53,735 nucleotides of DNA, from positions 1-53,735 of the IMG/VR virus record IMGVR_UViG_3300023223_000794. One strand, written 5' to 3'. This document shows, one piece after another, positions 32,028-41,144 of the stretch; position 1 is the stretch's first letter; each line of letters begins with the position of its first letter. Both the position numbers and the translations under genes were made by a program. This DNA is from a virus. The notes beneath the pieces were generated by a model. It was not told the origin of the DNA. It did no database searches and was given only the letters and a program-made list of their open reading frames with translations.

Positions 32028-32399
32028 ATCGCCCGCCCGCTTGCCTTTCTCCTTAAAGGCGCTCTTCTTGTTTTAGCACAATACCTGGTTTCTCTTTAAA
32101 TACTTTAACTCTTAAATTGCATAGTTTACGTAGTAGAAATTTTTAGTCTGGGGTACACCCCCTGGGACGTAAATTGTGCATTTAGTTTAACTCTTATTTA
32201 AAGTTTTTTCATGTTCTGTGTATTGTGCTAGGTCTTAGTAGCGTTAAAGTTGCTAAAAAAGAGTAAATAGAGCCTATTAGTTTAAATAGGAGTTAGTCAT
32301 ATTAGTGTAAAAGTTTAATTTCAATATAGACATATATTTACACTCCATAAACTCCACTAACTAACAGTTAAAGTATATTGGAGGAATCGTGGTTAAGTG
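32028..32399. other. 372-bp gene-free, AT-rich region; candidate origin or enhancer region
   Basis: No plausible gene is present. It holds an 11-bp inverted repeat pair, a small GGGG-TACA-CCCC hairpin (32150-32161), a second inverted repeat AGTGTAAA/TTTACACT (32304-32311, 32337-32344) and repeated TTTAACTCTTA motifs (near 32104 and 32188). It lies upstream of the perfect -24/-12 element. It could carry enhancer sites, the replication origin, or both. Nothing decides between these. Confidence 0.5.
32074..32230. repeat. 11-bp inverted repeat pair flanking 135 bp
   Basis: TAGCACAATAC (32074-32084) and GTATTGTGCTA (32220-32230) are perfect reverse complements. They lie about 50 and 195 bases upstream of the minus-strand -24/-12 element at 32011-32026. 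These distances fit upstream activator sites for sigma-54 promoters, but also fit an origin or operator. Confidence 0.7.
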
Positions 32400-32678
32400 C
32401 TAAGTCTTAAAGTTTAAATCACCGCGTACTGCATCCTCTATCAGCAAGAGGATATTTATAGTTTCACTTTCCGTAAAGGTGCAGTCTTTATGTCCCGGCC
32501 ATAGTAATGCAATCTTTTTGATCTTGGCTCGTAGTTCTATTTTAGTCTGTTCTGCACGTTTTGCTAAGTGCTCTAGTGCAGCTTTATTATATTTGTATTC
32601 CTGTAAGAGAAGTTCTTGTGCTGCAATGCGAGCCTCTAGATCTTCTATGTATTTCAACGCTTGTTCTAGGTCCATCAT
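32400..32678 (-). CDS. Coiled-coil protein
   Basis: A 92-residue helical protein with a clear coiled coil across residues 1-60 (LEQALKYIEDLEARIAAQEL, NKAALEHLAKRAEQTKIELR). The C-terminus is acidic. It is the most upstream gene of the leftward block. A -24/-12 element with one mismatch lies 34 bases before it, at a distance giving a ~23-base leader. The ATG at 32675 is a possible alternative start. Function unknown. Confidence 0.55.
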   Translation of the reverse strand: MMDLEQALKYIEDLEARIAAQELLLQEYKYNKAALEHLAKRAEQTKIELRAKIKKIALLWPGHKDCTFTESETINILLLIEDAVRGDLNFKT

Positions 32679-32711
32679 AGTGGTTCTTTCTTAGTGGTTA
32701 CCGTTACTAGT

Positions 32712-32727
32712 AGCAATTACCTTGCCA
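32712..32727 (-). promoter_or_regulatory. Sigma-54-type -24/-12 promoter element, one mismatch
   Basis: Reads TGGCAAGGTAATTGCT on the minus strand; the only difference from TGGCAC-N5-TTGCW is A at position 6. The predicted RNA start is near 32701, about 23 bases before the ATG at 32678. Confidence 0.55.
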
Positions 32728-32974
32728 ATTGCGCGTGGTCTGTTGTTTCTATTCCTTTAACGTTAAATTCCTTTACGTTTCCTTAGCGCCCGCGCCTATG
32801 CGTCATCTTCCCCACGCATTTGCGTCATACTCGCGCATCCGTTGGGTGTATCCATCCACGCATACAGTTTAAGAATAGGGGGTGGGGGGCCAAGAATCCG
32901 ATTAGATCCAAGAACATAGCAACTCGTAAAATTTTAAAATCTGAAATCTGAAACTAAACTTAGAAATCTAAATA
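32728..32974. other. Divergent intergenic region between the two gene blocks
   Basis: No gene is seen. The region contains GC-rich repeats of TGCGTCAT/ACGCA type (near 32807-32835: GCGTCATCTTCCCCACGCAT, then TTGCGTCATACTCGCGCATC), a G-run (GGGGGTGGGGGG near 32879) and an AT-rich stretch. The leftward block starts on one side and the rightward block on the other, so it is the main divergent control region. Confidence 0.55.
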
Positions 32975-32990
32975 TGGCATAGAGAATGCT
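32975..32990 (+). promoter_or_regulatory. Weak -24/-12-like element ahead of rightward block
   Basis: Reads TGGCATAGAGAATGCT; GG and GC are correctly spaced, but two bases differ from TGGCAC-N5-TTGCW. The expected RNA start (about 33001) would be almost at the ATG at 33004. Could be a real late promoter or chance. Confidence 0.25.
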
Positions 32991-33003
32991 ATGAATATGG
33001 TAC

Positions 33004-33165
33004 ATGGAAGCTCGGGACGAGAAGGAAAAGAAAGGTGAAGCGGAAGCTAACGCGAGGAAAGCTTTAAGAAGTAGTGCAAGGGAAGCGCGGGAAGCGAAGA
33101 CTGAAGCTAGTGGAATGGAAAAATGGGGAAGGGAGTTAGAAGAAAAGGAGTTAGGAGACCCGTGA
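33004..33165 (+). CDS. Small charged helical protein
   Basis: A 53-residue Lys/Glu/Ala/Arg-rich frame with a single helix-forming composition (MEARDEKEKKGEAEANARKA). Its TGA overlaps the GTG of the next gene (GTGA at 33162-33165), which supports both starts. Function unknown. Confidence 0.5.
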   Translation: MEARDEKEKKGEAEANARKALRSSAREAREAKTEASGMEKWGRELEEKELGDP

Positions 33166-33395
33166 AACCTGTAGAGTGGATGGTAGGGGGAATGGTGCTG
33201 ACGGTGTGTGGAAGTATAGGAGCTACAGTGGGAGTACATTTGTGGCAAGGGACAGAGTTAAGTGAAGCAGGGGAGAAAATGTTTAGTGATACGCTACATG
33301 TAATGCTGGGAATGATTTCAACGTTTGTAGGGTTGAGATTAGCAGCAGAAGGGAAAGTTGAAAAGAAAATTGAAAAGACAAATGAGGAAACTTGA
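33162..33395 (+). CDS. Two-span membrane protein, candidate holin
   Basis: The protein has 77 residues from the GTG at 33162, with AGGAG four bases upstream and a GTGA overlap with the preceding gene. An in-frame ATG at 33123 would be internal to that gene. Membrane segments lie at about 6-24 (WMVGGMVLTVCGSIGATV) and 42-56 (HVMLGMISTFVGLRL), with a charged C-terminus (VEKKIEKTNEET). Size, topology and the neighbouring DUF1353 gene suit a holin, but no endolysin is recognised nearby. Confidence 0.5.
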   Translation: MKPVEWMVGGMVLTVCGSIGATVGVHLWQGTELSEAGEKMFSDTLHVMLGMISTFVGLRLAAEGKVEKKIEKTNEET

Positions 33396-33753
33396 TGAAT
33401 GGTTTCCGGACGAGTTAGATTTACGATTTCGGGATATGGCGATGAAAAAGCGGCCGTTCATGCTACTCGCGAATTTTCGTTACGTAAGAAGTAACGGTGA
33501 AGTGATTACTGTTCCCAGCGGATACACAACGGATTTTGCAAGTATTCCACGAGTACTTCATGGAGTGTTTAATCCGATTGGACGTTATGGAAAAGCTGCA
33601 ATAGTACATGATTGGCTATGTGATACACGCAAACGGCCAAGCGTAGAAACACATAATATGTTTATAGAAGCTATGCACGCATTACGAGTAAAACGAAGAA
33701 CCATTTGGGCCTTAGGATTTGCGGTTCGTATATTTGGATCTCGATGGAAATAA
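33382..33753 (+). CDS. DUF1353 family protein
   Basis: The protein has 123 residues from the ATG at 33382, overlapping the previous gene by 14 bases. The signature VPSGYTTDFASIPRVLHGVF, with GRYGKAAIVHDWLCD following, is DUF1353. Family members are common in lysis or late gene clusters of phages; their function is not known. His-Asp in VHDW could be metal-binding. The position after the 2-TM gene supports a lysis or late-assembly connection. Confidence 0.85.
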   Translation: MRKLDEWFPDELDLRFRDMAMKKRPFMLLANFRYVRSNGEVITVPSGYTTDFASIPRVLHGVFNPIGRYGKAAIVHDWLCDTRKRPSVETHNMFIEAMHALRVKRRTIWALGFAVRIFGSRWK

Positions 33754-33760
33754 CTAAATA

Positions 33761-34240
33761 ATGAGCACGAAACTGGAAACTGAAGAGTCTCGCATAGGAA
33801 CTATGAATGCAGTGGAAACTGTAGTTTGTGAACGTTTCGAAACAGGCGATGATACACTCAAAGAAATTGCCGCAGACTTGTCTTTACCAGAAGTACAAGT
33901 TGTAGCGATTCTATCAAAGTTTTCTCCACAATTTCGTGATCACTTGCCGGTGGAAGGTGAAGGAAATGGAGAAGTTCTGATTCGGGATTCAGTAATTGTA
34001 GCAAACCAAGGTGAATTTGATAAACTACGAAACCATGCACATGATTTAGCAATATCTGCGGAGAGTGAGGCAGTTCAGTGGAGTGCGACAAGATATCTCT
34101 TAGATGAAGTAAAGGGCCGAAACGATCAGAAAGAAGATAACGGTAGAACTCAACTTAACGTACAGTTTCAAATAATTGCTGCAAGAAAAGAGAATACAGA
34201 AAAACTCATTAAACAGCAATTAGCAATAACAACAGGATAA
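33761..34240 (+). CDS. Putative terminase small subunit
   Basis: A 159-residue protein with an N-terminal helix-turn-helix-like segment (ERFETGDDTLKEIAADLSLP, EVQVVAILSKF) and a C-terminal helical region. It is the second gene before the large terminase, where the DNA-recognising small subunit is expected. No further proof. Confidence 0.55.
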   Translation: MSTKLETEESRIGTMNAVETVVCERFETGDDTLKEIAADLSLPEVQVVAILSKFSPQFRDHLPVEGEGNGEVLIRDSVIVANQGEFDKLRNHAHDLAISAESEAVQWSATRYLLDEVKGRNDQKEDNGRTQLNVQFQIIAARKENTEKLIKQQLAITTG

Positions 34241-34244
34241 AATT

Positions 34245-34355
34245 ATGGCATTTGATAATCATAAAAAACCAACTAAGCATAAAAAAACTTTTCATGAAGT
34301 AAGACCAAAAGAGAAAACATTTCACAAAACGAAAAAGAAGATGAAAACTAAATGA
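34245..34355 (+). CDS. Lys-rich 36-residue peptide
   Basis: A 37-codon frame with very basic composition (MAFDNHKKPTKHKKTFHEVR, then KKKMKTK). Its TGA overlaps the terminase ATG (ATGA at 34352-34355), which supports translation. It might bind nucleic acid or anionic membranes. Confidence 0.55.
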   Translation: MAFDNHKKPTKHKKTFHEVRPKEKTFHKTKKKMKTK

Positions 34356-36223
34356 TTCAAGCCGTTCCCACTACCGAAACTCCACAAGCTTTTGAAACTG
34401 AAGCTATTGCAGATTACTCTTCAGATTTTTCTCGACGAAATACAGACTTTTCAGAACGTCCTGATCCTCTCACAGAAGCTGAGAGAAATACTGTTAACGA
34501 TTTCGAAGGTCCGAGCCAATATCTTCCGCTCCCCTTTGAAGATCCAATTAACATGTATGGATTTTTCTCTACGCCATTCCAGCGCGGAGACCTTATTCTA
34601 TCAAAATGGCAATTAGAAACTTGCTCGTATGTAGTTCACGGAATCCAAGGGGTAACACCAACTGCAAAGATTCCCTTGAAGTTTCTTCTTCGTGCATGCA
34701 ATGGCTCAGGAAAAGATGCGTTTTTTACGGCGCCTCTTGTGGTATTTCTTACGGCCACCTGTATACGTCACAGATCGATTGTAACTTCTTCTTCAGATAA
34801 CCAACTTAACACACAAACTGAAGCATATATTCGTACATATGCCCAGACCATTAACGATTTCTTCGACTCCAAAATCTTTATAATCAAGCGTCGACATATT
34901 ATTTGTTCACTTACGGGTTCTGAAATTGTACTTTTCGCCACTGATGAAGCTGGACGTGCTGAAGGTTTTCATCCATTCCCTGATTATCCTGATACCGGTA
35001 TGCTTATTGCAATGAATGAAGCTAAATCTATTGAAAAGGATATCTATCAGGCTTTACGTCGTTGTAATGGTTTTAACCGTTGGGTAGAAGTTTCTTCTCC
35101 TGGGCAAATGGAAGGAGAGTTTTACGAAAACGACGAGCGAGCTATACCTTGGGATCAAAAAGAAATTGCGCCGTATGACAAAGCTATTTATATTAAACGA
35201 AAGATTCCGTATACAATGTGCCCTCATTTGCAAACAGCAGATAGTGAAAATCTAATTGAGGTTCACGGTAAGGATGATCCTTGGATTCAATCAATGCTGT
35301 TTGCAAACTTTTCTAACGATCCCGAGGGTACTATCATTGATGGAGTGTTACTGGCAAAAAATAAACGTAATGCTGTAAAGTACTTAAAGATTAAAGGTGA
35401 TGCAATTGGGTTAGATTTTTCTATGGGAGGGGATGCATTAACTTATGCATATCGTTCAGGTAATACTTTAAAATTCCCCGTTCGTTCTTTTAGAGAATCT
35501 AAAGCACAAAAAATTGCGGACCAATATGTAAGATGGTTTATCGAAGATAAGGTTCCCCTAGCGCAGGAGATTGACGATGGCGCAGAGCAAATTGTTATTA
35601 ATGGGGATGATGGTGGCGTTGGTAAACCTATTATTGATCTTATAGAGGCAAAGGGTTATCGGATAAACAGAATTACAAATAACTCACCACCAACGATTAC
35701 GAACACTCGAATACGCCGTTATGGTAATATGGGTGCTCAAATGTATTTTACAGTGAGGTTTATGTTAACGCATGGCGTTATTAATCTTGATACCGCAGCC
35801 GAGAGTACTCGAAAACAATTGCGCAATCGAAGATATGAACGGCGGGGTAACACTAAGTATCTTTTTCTAGAGAAAAAGGAAGATTTACGGAGAGTTGGTA
35901 GACCTTCCCCGGATGAAGCAGATGCCTTAGTCCTTGCATTTCGAAATCTCACTGTATTTGATTTCTTGCGTGAGGGACATATCACGTCTGTACGGCAGAC
36001 TTATGAGAGCGCTAAGATGACTAAAGAAATTAAAACGGTTCAAACTATAAGAACCGTTAAAAACGAAGTCAGAGGTGCGGTATATACGCTTGAACAACTT
36101 TTTAAAATGGCAGAGCTTCCAACAGTTAAACATAAACCAGGTAATCCAGGAATAGTTCGTAAAGCAATAGGAGTTGTTGCGCTTTCCAGGGGCTCTGGAA
36201 GAAATAGGAGAATACGACAATGA
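34352..36223 (+). CDS. terL: Terminase large subunit
   Basis: The protein has 623 residues. Walker A-like ACNGSGKD is at 115-122; the Walker B-like segment is GMLIAMNEAKSI, with Asn222-Glu223 in place of the usual Asp-Glu. GLDFSMGGDALTYAYRSGN starts the RNase-H-like nuclease, and RPSPDEADALVLAFRNL closes it. This ATPase-nuclease pair packages DNA into the prohead. The stop overlaps the portal start as ATGA. The NEA variant of the B motif occurs in some phage terminases. Confidence 0.9.
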   Translation: MIQAVPTTETPQAFETEAIADYSSDFSRRNTDFSERPDPLTEAERNTVNDFEGPSQYLPLPFEDPINMYGFFSTPFQRGDLILSKWQLETCSYVVHGIQGVTPTAKIPLKFLLRACNGSGKDAFFTAPLVVFLTATCIRHRSIVTSSSDNQLNTQTEAYIRTYAQTINDFFDSKIFIIKRRHIICSLTGSEIVLFATDEAGRAEGFHPFPDYPDTGMLIAMNEAKSIEKDIYQALRRCNGFNRWVEVSSPGQMEGEFYENDERAIPWDQKEIAPYDKAIYIKRKIPYTMCPHLQTADSENLIEVHGKDDPWIQSMLFANFSNDPEGTIIDGVLLAKNKRNAVKYLKIKGDAIGLDFSMGGDALTYAYRSGNTLKFPVRSFRESKAQKIADQYVRWFIEDKVPLAQEIDDGAEQIVINGDDGGVGKPIIDLIEAKGYRINRITNNSPPTITNTRIRRYGNMGAQMYFTVRFMLTHGVINLDTAAESTRKQLRNRRYERRGNTKYLFLEKKEDLRRVGRPSPDEADALVLAFRNLTVFDFLREGHITSVRQTYESAKMTKEIKTVQTIRTVKNEVRGAVYTLEQLFKMAELPTVKHKPGNPGIVRKAIGVVALSRGSGRNRRIRQ

Positions 36224-38115
36224 GTGCAGGATTGCATGATTTTCAACCTGATGATTCAACTGTAGATACAGTGGGTGTGGTTAAGCCGCAAGTTACTCTT
36301 ACAACAGAAGTACTTACACCAGCAGAAGAGGACGAAAAGCTTCCAACTTATGAATCAATTCGGCCACGCGTTTCTGCAATTTTGAGTTATTGGAAAACTT
36401 CTATCATGCCTCAACTTGATGCTCAGTCTGAAGATCGACGTTTTGAGATTGATGTTGCTGAGCAACGAAGAGAAGGGAATCTTGATGCAGATGAAATCAT
36501 GGTCCCAATTCGAACAATTTCACAGAACGTAGAGACAGCTAAAGCTGGATTTGTAGAACTTTTGGGCGGTGAGTCTGGTGCGCTTGTTTCATTACACAGT
36601 GACCATTTCTTAGAAGAGCCTGATAAAATTGTGTACTTACAAAAGTTAATCAATCGAGAGATTAAATCTCGTGGTTGGTTGAAAACTCATGTACGGGTAA
36701 TCGATTCATTTTGCACTCACGGGTTTTCTCACTATGAACTTATTGTTGACAATGATGCTCCATTAGGTTGGCGAATTGCAGATATACCAGCACGGACTTT
36801 ACTATTTCCAGAAGCGGTTAATTCTATTGCAGACGCGGATATTGTAATTCGGCGAAAGACTATTCTACCAAGTAGACTTCAAGCACTTGCTAAGATTGAT
36901 AGTATGGAATTTGAACCAGATGCTGTAGCAGAGATTTTGTTACAGCATACTATTTCAGAGAAGAGCGATGATGTTGACACTACAAAGCGTTTAAATGCTT
37001 CTATACTTTCTGATACTACATTAGATAGTATGCGAATTGAATATTTAAAGATTTACTTTCGGAATCCTGACGATGACAATGCACTTTATCAAGGGCTAGC
37101 ATGGGAGAATGGGTCTCTCTGGCTCCGCAAGCCCCAAAAATTGATGTCAGGAAAACTGAGGGATACTACAAAACCTGATTCTGACGTTAAGTTTGTTGAA
37201 GAACCTGCCCGTAGAATGCCTTTCTACGAATCTATTCTAATTGAAGACGAATCGGATGTTTTAACTGAGAAACGTGGCCGTGCACAGTTAGATAAACCCA
37301 CGCAAGAAGCAAATACTGTACTTGCTTCTGCTTTTGCTAATGGTGCTCAACGTTCTTCAAATATTCATGCATCACCTGCAAACCCGCAATTCGAGGGTGA
37401 AGCGTCACTAACAAATAAGAAGGTTATGAATGGTGTTGCGTGGGATTCTCCTATGAATTTTCATCAGCAACAACCACCAAGTGACTCTTTGCTCCTGGGA
37501 ATGCGGCAATTCACTGCAGAGAATAACAAAGATGCAGGGAATATTACATTTTCTACGTTAGATCGTGCAAAATCGAATACAACTGCGCAAGAATTACGGA
37601 CTTCACAAGGTGTTTCGGATAGTTTATCTACTATTTCAAAATTAGGGTTCATTAACACTCTTCGATCAATGTTTGCAGATGCGTTAGCTATTACTTTTTC
37701 TCGGATTCTCTTTGGTGAGCTTGAGATTCCAAGTATGAAACCCGATTTTCCGATTAAAGAGATTGTAGCTAAGCCAATCTTTGTAGGTTCTGCGGCTTCA
37801 GAAGATGTGATTGAACGAAATCGTATTCTGGGAAATATTGTACAGATTCTTCCGTTGTTACAAGCAGGCTCAAAATATAGTGACGTGCTGATAGAATTGA
37901 TGATTCGATTAATGTTTCCTGCAAGGGCGGCCGAGATTATTGGAGATGCTGACAAGAATGAGCAGACGCAAGAAGCAATGAAACAGCTTCTGGAACCGGC
38001 AAAACGCATGGCTGAGTTAATTTTGCAGTATGTGAATAGTAATGGACAACTTGATGCGCTTAAAACCGCTGAGTTGGCTGAACTGGCGAAGAGTTTTATT
38101 GAAACTAACGTATAA
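36220..38115 (+). CDS. Portal protein
   Basis: The protein has 631 residues and follows the terminase by ATGA overlap with AGGAG upstream. The core runs from PTYESIRPRVSAILSYWKTS through KPTQEANTVLASAFANGAQR, and the C-terminal half (AENNKDAGNITFSTLDRAKS, then ELRTSQGVSDSLSTISKLG) is the clip/wing region typical of podovirus portals. Length suits a large podovirus portal. It forms the ring through which DNA passes. Confidence 0.8.
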   Translation: MSAGLHDFQPDDSTVDTVGVVKPQVTLTTEVLTPAEEDEKLPTYESIRPRVSAILSYWKTSIMPQLDAQSEDRRFEIDVAEQRREGNLDADEIMVPIRTISQNVETAKAGFVELLGGESGALVSLHSDHFLEEPDKIVYLQKLINREIKSRGWLKTHVRVIDSFCTHGFSHYELIVDNDAPLGWRIADIPARTLLFPEAVNSIADADIVIRRKTILPSRLQALAKIDSMEFEPDAVAEILLQHTISEKSDDVDTTKRLNASILSDTTLDSMRIEYLKIYFRNPDDDNALYQGLAWENGSLWLRKPQKLMSGKLRDTTKPDSDVKFVEEPARRMPFYESILIEDESDVLTEKRGRAQLDKPTQEANTVLASAFANGAQRSSNIHASPANPQFEGEASLTNKKVMNGVAWDSPMNFHQQQPPSDSLLLGMRQFTAENNKDAGNITFSTLDRAKSNTTAQELRTSQGVSDSLSTISKLGFINTLRSMFADALAITFSRILFGELEIPSMKPDFPIKEIVAKPIFVGSAASEDVIERNRILGNIVQILPLLQAGSKYSDVLIELMIRLMFPARAAEIIGDADKNEQTQEAMKQLLEPAKRMAELILQYVNSNGQLDALKTAELAELAKSFIETNV

Positions 38116-38136
38116 TGTAGAGAAAAAATCTTAGAT

Positions 38137-38460
38137 ATGACCACAGCAGCAGTACTACAAAGTCGGACACGGTCTACTGAAAAACAGGTAGAGCGTATTG
38201 CAGCATCAAAAAAAGATCCGCCATTAGATCCTGGCGAACCTGACTTACATGAAGTAGAGCTTAAACGCTGGTTAGCTTTGACAGTTACTCAAAAGTTTTT
38301 CACGGCTATTGAGAAGGAGGAAGTTATAGCCTATGAGCGGCAGTTAAGTAATTTACGTAAAGGAAACACTACTGTAGCTATGGTTTATACAACTGAACAA
38401 AATGTTTTACGTAAAGTGCTTGCAGCCCAAGATCTTGAAAGATTGAAAACTATAGTCTAA
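38137..38460 (+). CDS. Small hypothetical protein after portal
   Basis: A 107-residue hydrophilic protein, mostly helical, between portal and scaffold. It has a Pro/Asp/Glu segment (DPPLDPGEPDLHEVELKRWL). Probably a head-assembly accessory by position. Confidence 0.55.
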   Translation: MTTAAVLQSRTRSTEKQVERIAASKKDPPLDPGEPDLHEVELKRWLALTVTQKFFTAIEKEEVIAYERQLSNLRKGNTTVAMVYTTEQNVLRKVLAAQDLERLKTIV

Positions 38461-38481
38461 AAAAGAAAGAAACACCTTACT

Positions 38482-39699
38482 ATGCCTGAAAAAACGATAG
38501 AACAACAAGTAGAAGAAGTTAAAAGAAAAGATTTTGTAATTCAAGATCCTATGGATTATATGGGTCAAGTTGTAAAAGAGCAAAAAGATTTAGACGAAAA
38601 GCAAAAGAAGGAAAAAATAGAGGAAGGGGAAGAAAAAGATGTAGACGAAGAAGAACAAGAAGATGTAGACGAATCTAAAGATTCTACTAAAGATTCTACT
38701 GAGGAGGGTATAATAGAAGATTCTTCTAAAGAAGATTCGTCTACACAGGAAGACTCTTCTAATGAGTCTAGTAAGTCTAGTGAGTCCACGGAAATAACTA
38801 CTGAAACTACTGCTGAAGCAGAAGATGTTACAACAAAAATTGAACGAGGCGCAACTAGAGATTTATCTGATTTTGCTGAGGAACACCATCAGCATCTTCG
38901 AAAGATGGGAAATCAGGCGTTTGCTCATGTAGGTGAGATCCTGAAACAACGTAAGGTTGAACAGGAAGAGTTAGTAGTTGTACAAGCAAAAGTCACGGAT
39001 TTAGAGAAAGGAATTGTTAGTTCTTACCAGGAACACCCTCAAGCTTTTGTATTAACTCCTAAGTACTCATCATTAGTTGCCGAAGAATCTGAGATAACTA
39101 GTCATATCACGCACTGGGAGCGTCAGAAAAGTTTAATCGCAGCAGGAAAACAATGGGTTAATCTTGAAATGGTTGGAAATCAGCTTGTAAATTCTGCACC
39201 AAAAGATCCTTCTGATGAAGACGGTATTGCAATAAATGCAAAACTTCTAGAGCTAAAAGGTAAAATACAGCATATAGGAGATCAAGCACAGCAGCTTGGT
39301 GCTGCGCATAAAGAGCGACATATAAGTTATTTGGCTGGGATTAAAAGTTTTGCCCAGAAAGCGTTTCCTCAGTTTGACGATAGTTCAAATGAGCCTGCAA
39401 AAAAAGCTTTGCTTAAAAGTGAGGGTGAAGCAAAAGCTGCTGGCTTAGAAGGAAATCCTTTAGCTCCTTTATTTGCGAGAAGTTTTGCAACGATTGAGTT
39501 ACAAGCCCAGATCATCAAAGACTTAAAAGAAACCTCTGCTACGGTCAGAAAGAAGAAGCGTAAAGATTTAGCTACAGTGAAACAAAAGGCAGATAAAATC
39601 TTAGAGAGTGCATCTACAACTAGCATTATAAAAAATAAACCATCATCTAGTGCTGAAGATGGCTGGGGGACTGTGGAGTATTCATCTTTCGAGAGCTAA
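38482..39699 (+). CDS. Putative scaffolding protein
   Basis: A 405-residue very acidic protein, directly before the capsid gene. Residues about 15-115 are low-complexity Glu/Asp/Ser (EEGEEKDVDEEEQEDVDESK). The rest is helical and charged, with coiled-coil propensity. Acidic, coiled-coil proteins between portal and capsid are characteristic scaffolds that shape the prohead and are then lost. A protease domain is not visible. Confidence 0.65.
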   Translation: MPEKTIEQQVEEVKRKDFVIQDPMDYMGQVVKEQKDLDEKQKKEKIEEGEEKDVDEEEQEDVDESKDSTKDSTEEGIIEDSSKEDSSTQEDSSNESSKSSESTEITTETTAEAEDVTTKIERGATRDLSDFAEEHHQHLRKMGNQAFAHVGEILKQRKVEQEELVVVQAKVTDLEKGIVSSYQEHPQAFVLTPKYSSLVAEESEITSHITHWERQKSLIAAGKQWVNLEMVGNQLVNSAPKDPSDEDGIAINAKLLELKGKIQHIGDQAQQLGAAHKERHISYLAGIKSFAQKAFPQFDDSSNEPAKKALLKSEGEAKAAGLEGNPLAPLFARSFATIELQAQIIKDLKETSATVRKKKRKDLATVKQKADKILESASTTSIIKNKPSSSAEDGWGTVEYSSFES

Positions 39700-39713
39700 T
39701 TTCATGGGCACTA

Positions 39714-39729
39714 TGGCATGATTCTTGCT
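39714..39729 (+). promoter_or_regulatory. Sigma-54-type -24/-12 promoter element upstream of the capsid gene
   Basis: TGGCATGATTCTTGCT lies in the 132-base gap between the scaffold and capsid genes. It differs from TGGCAC-N5-TTGCW only by T at position 6. The predicted RNA start is near 39740, giving a ~90-base leader to the capsid ATG at 39832. A strong hairpin terminator 2 kb further on (41710-41776) closes the unit. Confidence 0.65.
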
Positions 39730-39831
39730 ATAGTATAGACAGTCACTACAAGGATTGGGCTACCATTTAGACTAATTGTCACTAATTTTGCATTGGGCAG
39801 TGCTACTGATGTAAACTTAACTCTTAGACTT

Positions 39832-41121
39832 ATGGCAACAATAGCAGTTCCTAGTATTGATCAACCAAGAAATATTGAGATTCAATTCTCGATAGAAGAT
39901 AGAGAGCGATATAATACGCTACCGTTCTATTTTGCAAAATTTCAAGTGGATGATATGCGCTTGAATTCTGTGTATGCAAAGATGACGCGTAAAAGACGAT
40001 GGCAACCAAATGAAGGTCCGACAATGACTGCGGTTAAGAAAGCACGTTCACCTTTGATTCGTCAAAATGCATTCCCAGTCGGTGTTCAAAGTGAACCATT
40101 GATTGATACTTACGATGTGACTGAGGTGGCGAAGCGCGCGAATGTACATCGCCAGAACTTTCAATCGCCAGTATTTAAATTCGGTCCGCATTTTGAAAGT
40201 TTCTTTGCAGATAATATTCAACCGAATGTAGATAACATTATTACTCAGATTCGGATGTTCCGGGAGTTCTTTCTTCGGACAAGGATGTTTCATAAAGCTC
40301 CGTATATTTATCTTCCTGATTCAGTGGATAGACTTTATGCTGCACCTAGTACTGAAGGTGCTGCGGATGGTTCTGTTGGAAAGACTACGGACTGGCTTCA
40401 AGCTATGTCAACGCAAGTCGGTGATCCAGGAAATCTTTCGCTGAATACTGTTTATCAGACAGCACAAGCAATGTCTACAGACATTGGTGCGCTGCCGTTT
40501 AAGCCTGGTGGAGATATTGTGAATTCAAACGGTCTTAAGGACAAGTATGTTCTGATTACTTCGGAAGAGGCTTATATGCAGTTTAACTTTGATCCTTTTC
40601 GCTTGGAAAATCGAGAACTTTCTTTGGATGTAGTTACAGATAATTTTAAAGGTGATATTTTTGGTCGAGTTACTTGTATGACAGAGACGCATCCTTTGCG
40701 CATGTTGAATGATGGAACTTTTCCAGCACCGGAAACTCGGATTGAAGAGTCGGCAGGAGCGCCGGATCTTATTGGCGAAACGGTTCCAAATCCTGCATAT
40801 GTTACAGCTCCTTGGGAAATTGCGCTTATGTTTGGTGCCGATTCCTTCGAGTCTTTTGAGGTTGGTCCTCCACCAAAACACTTCTCGTCGAACACTGCGC
40901 CTAGTAAGCAGAAGTTTAATGCGATGCGGTGGAATGGTGAGGTTCGCATGATTGATAATATGATCATACCTGATGGTTCTGGCGGCTATGCTACGAATGA
41001 GTGGGGTGAGTATCTCAAGTTAATCGCTGATGTTACAATTGGTGCAATTGCAGTAAGAGAATTGAACGTAGTTCCTATCTTATTCAAGCGTATTAGAGGC
41101 GTTGAAAATTCCATTGCATAA
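39832..41121 (+). CDS. Major capsid protein (putative)
   Basis: The protein has 429 residues from the ATG at 39832. A TTG at 39793 is possible but would sit in the leader. The protein follows the scaffold and precedes a strong terminator, and it has the mixed alpha/beta composition and length of an HK97-fold capsid (APSTEGAADGSVGKTTDWLQ, then FNAMRWNGEVRMIDNMIIPD in the C-terminal part). The assignment is by position and style; no motif proves it. Expression is probably controlled by the -24/-12 element. Confidence 0.75.
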   Translation: MATIAVPSIDQPRNIEIQFSIEDRERYNTLPFYFAKFQVDDMRLNSVYAKMTRKRRWQPNEGPTMTAVKKARSPLIRQNAFPVGVQSEPLIDTYDVTEVAKRANVHRQNFQSPVFKFGPHFESFFADNIQPNVDNIITQIRMFREFFLRTRMFHKAPYIYLPDSVDRLYAAPSTEGAADGSVGKTTDWLQAMSTQVGDPGNLSLNTVYQTAQAMSTDIGALPFKPGGDIVNSNGLKDKYVLITSEEAYMQFNFDPFRLENRELSLDVVTDNFKGDIFGRVTCMTETHPLRMLNDGTFPAPETRIEESAGAPDLIGETVPNPAYVTAPWEIALMFGADSFESFEVGPPPKHFSSNTAPSKQKFNAMRWNGEVRMIDNMIIPDGSGGYATNEWGEYLKLIADVTIGAIAVRELNVVPILFKRIRGVENSIA

Positions 41122-41144
41122 TTAATTAAACACAATATAACATA

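Noticed and set aside
37464-38144. 226-codon frame on the minus strand
   Set aside because: Shadow of the portal gene, with no coding signs of its own.
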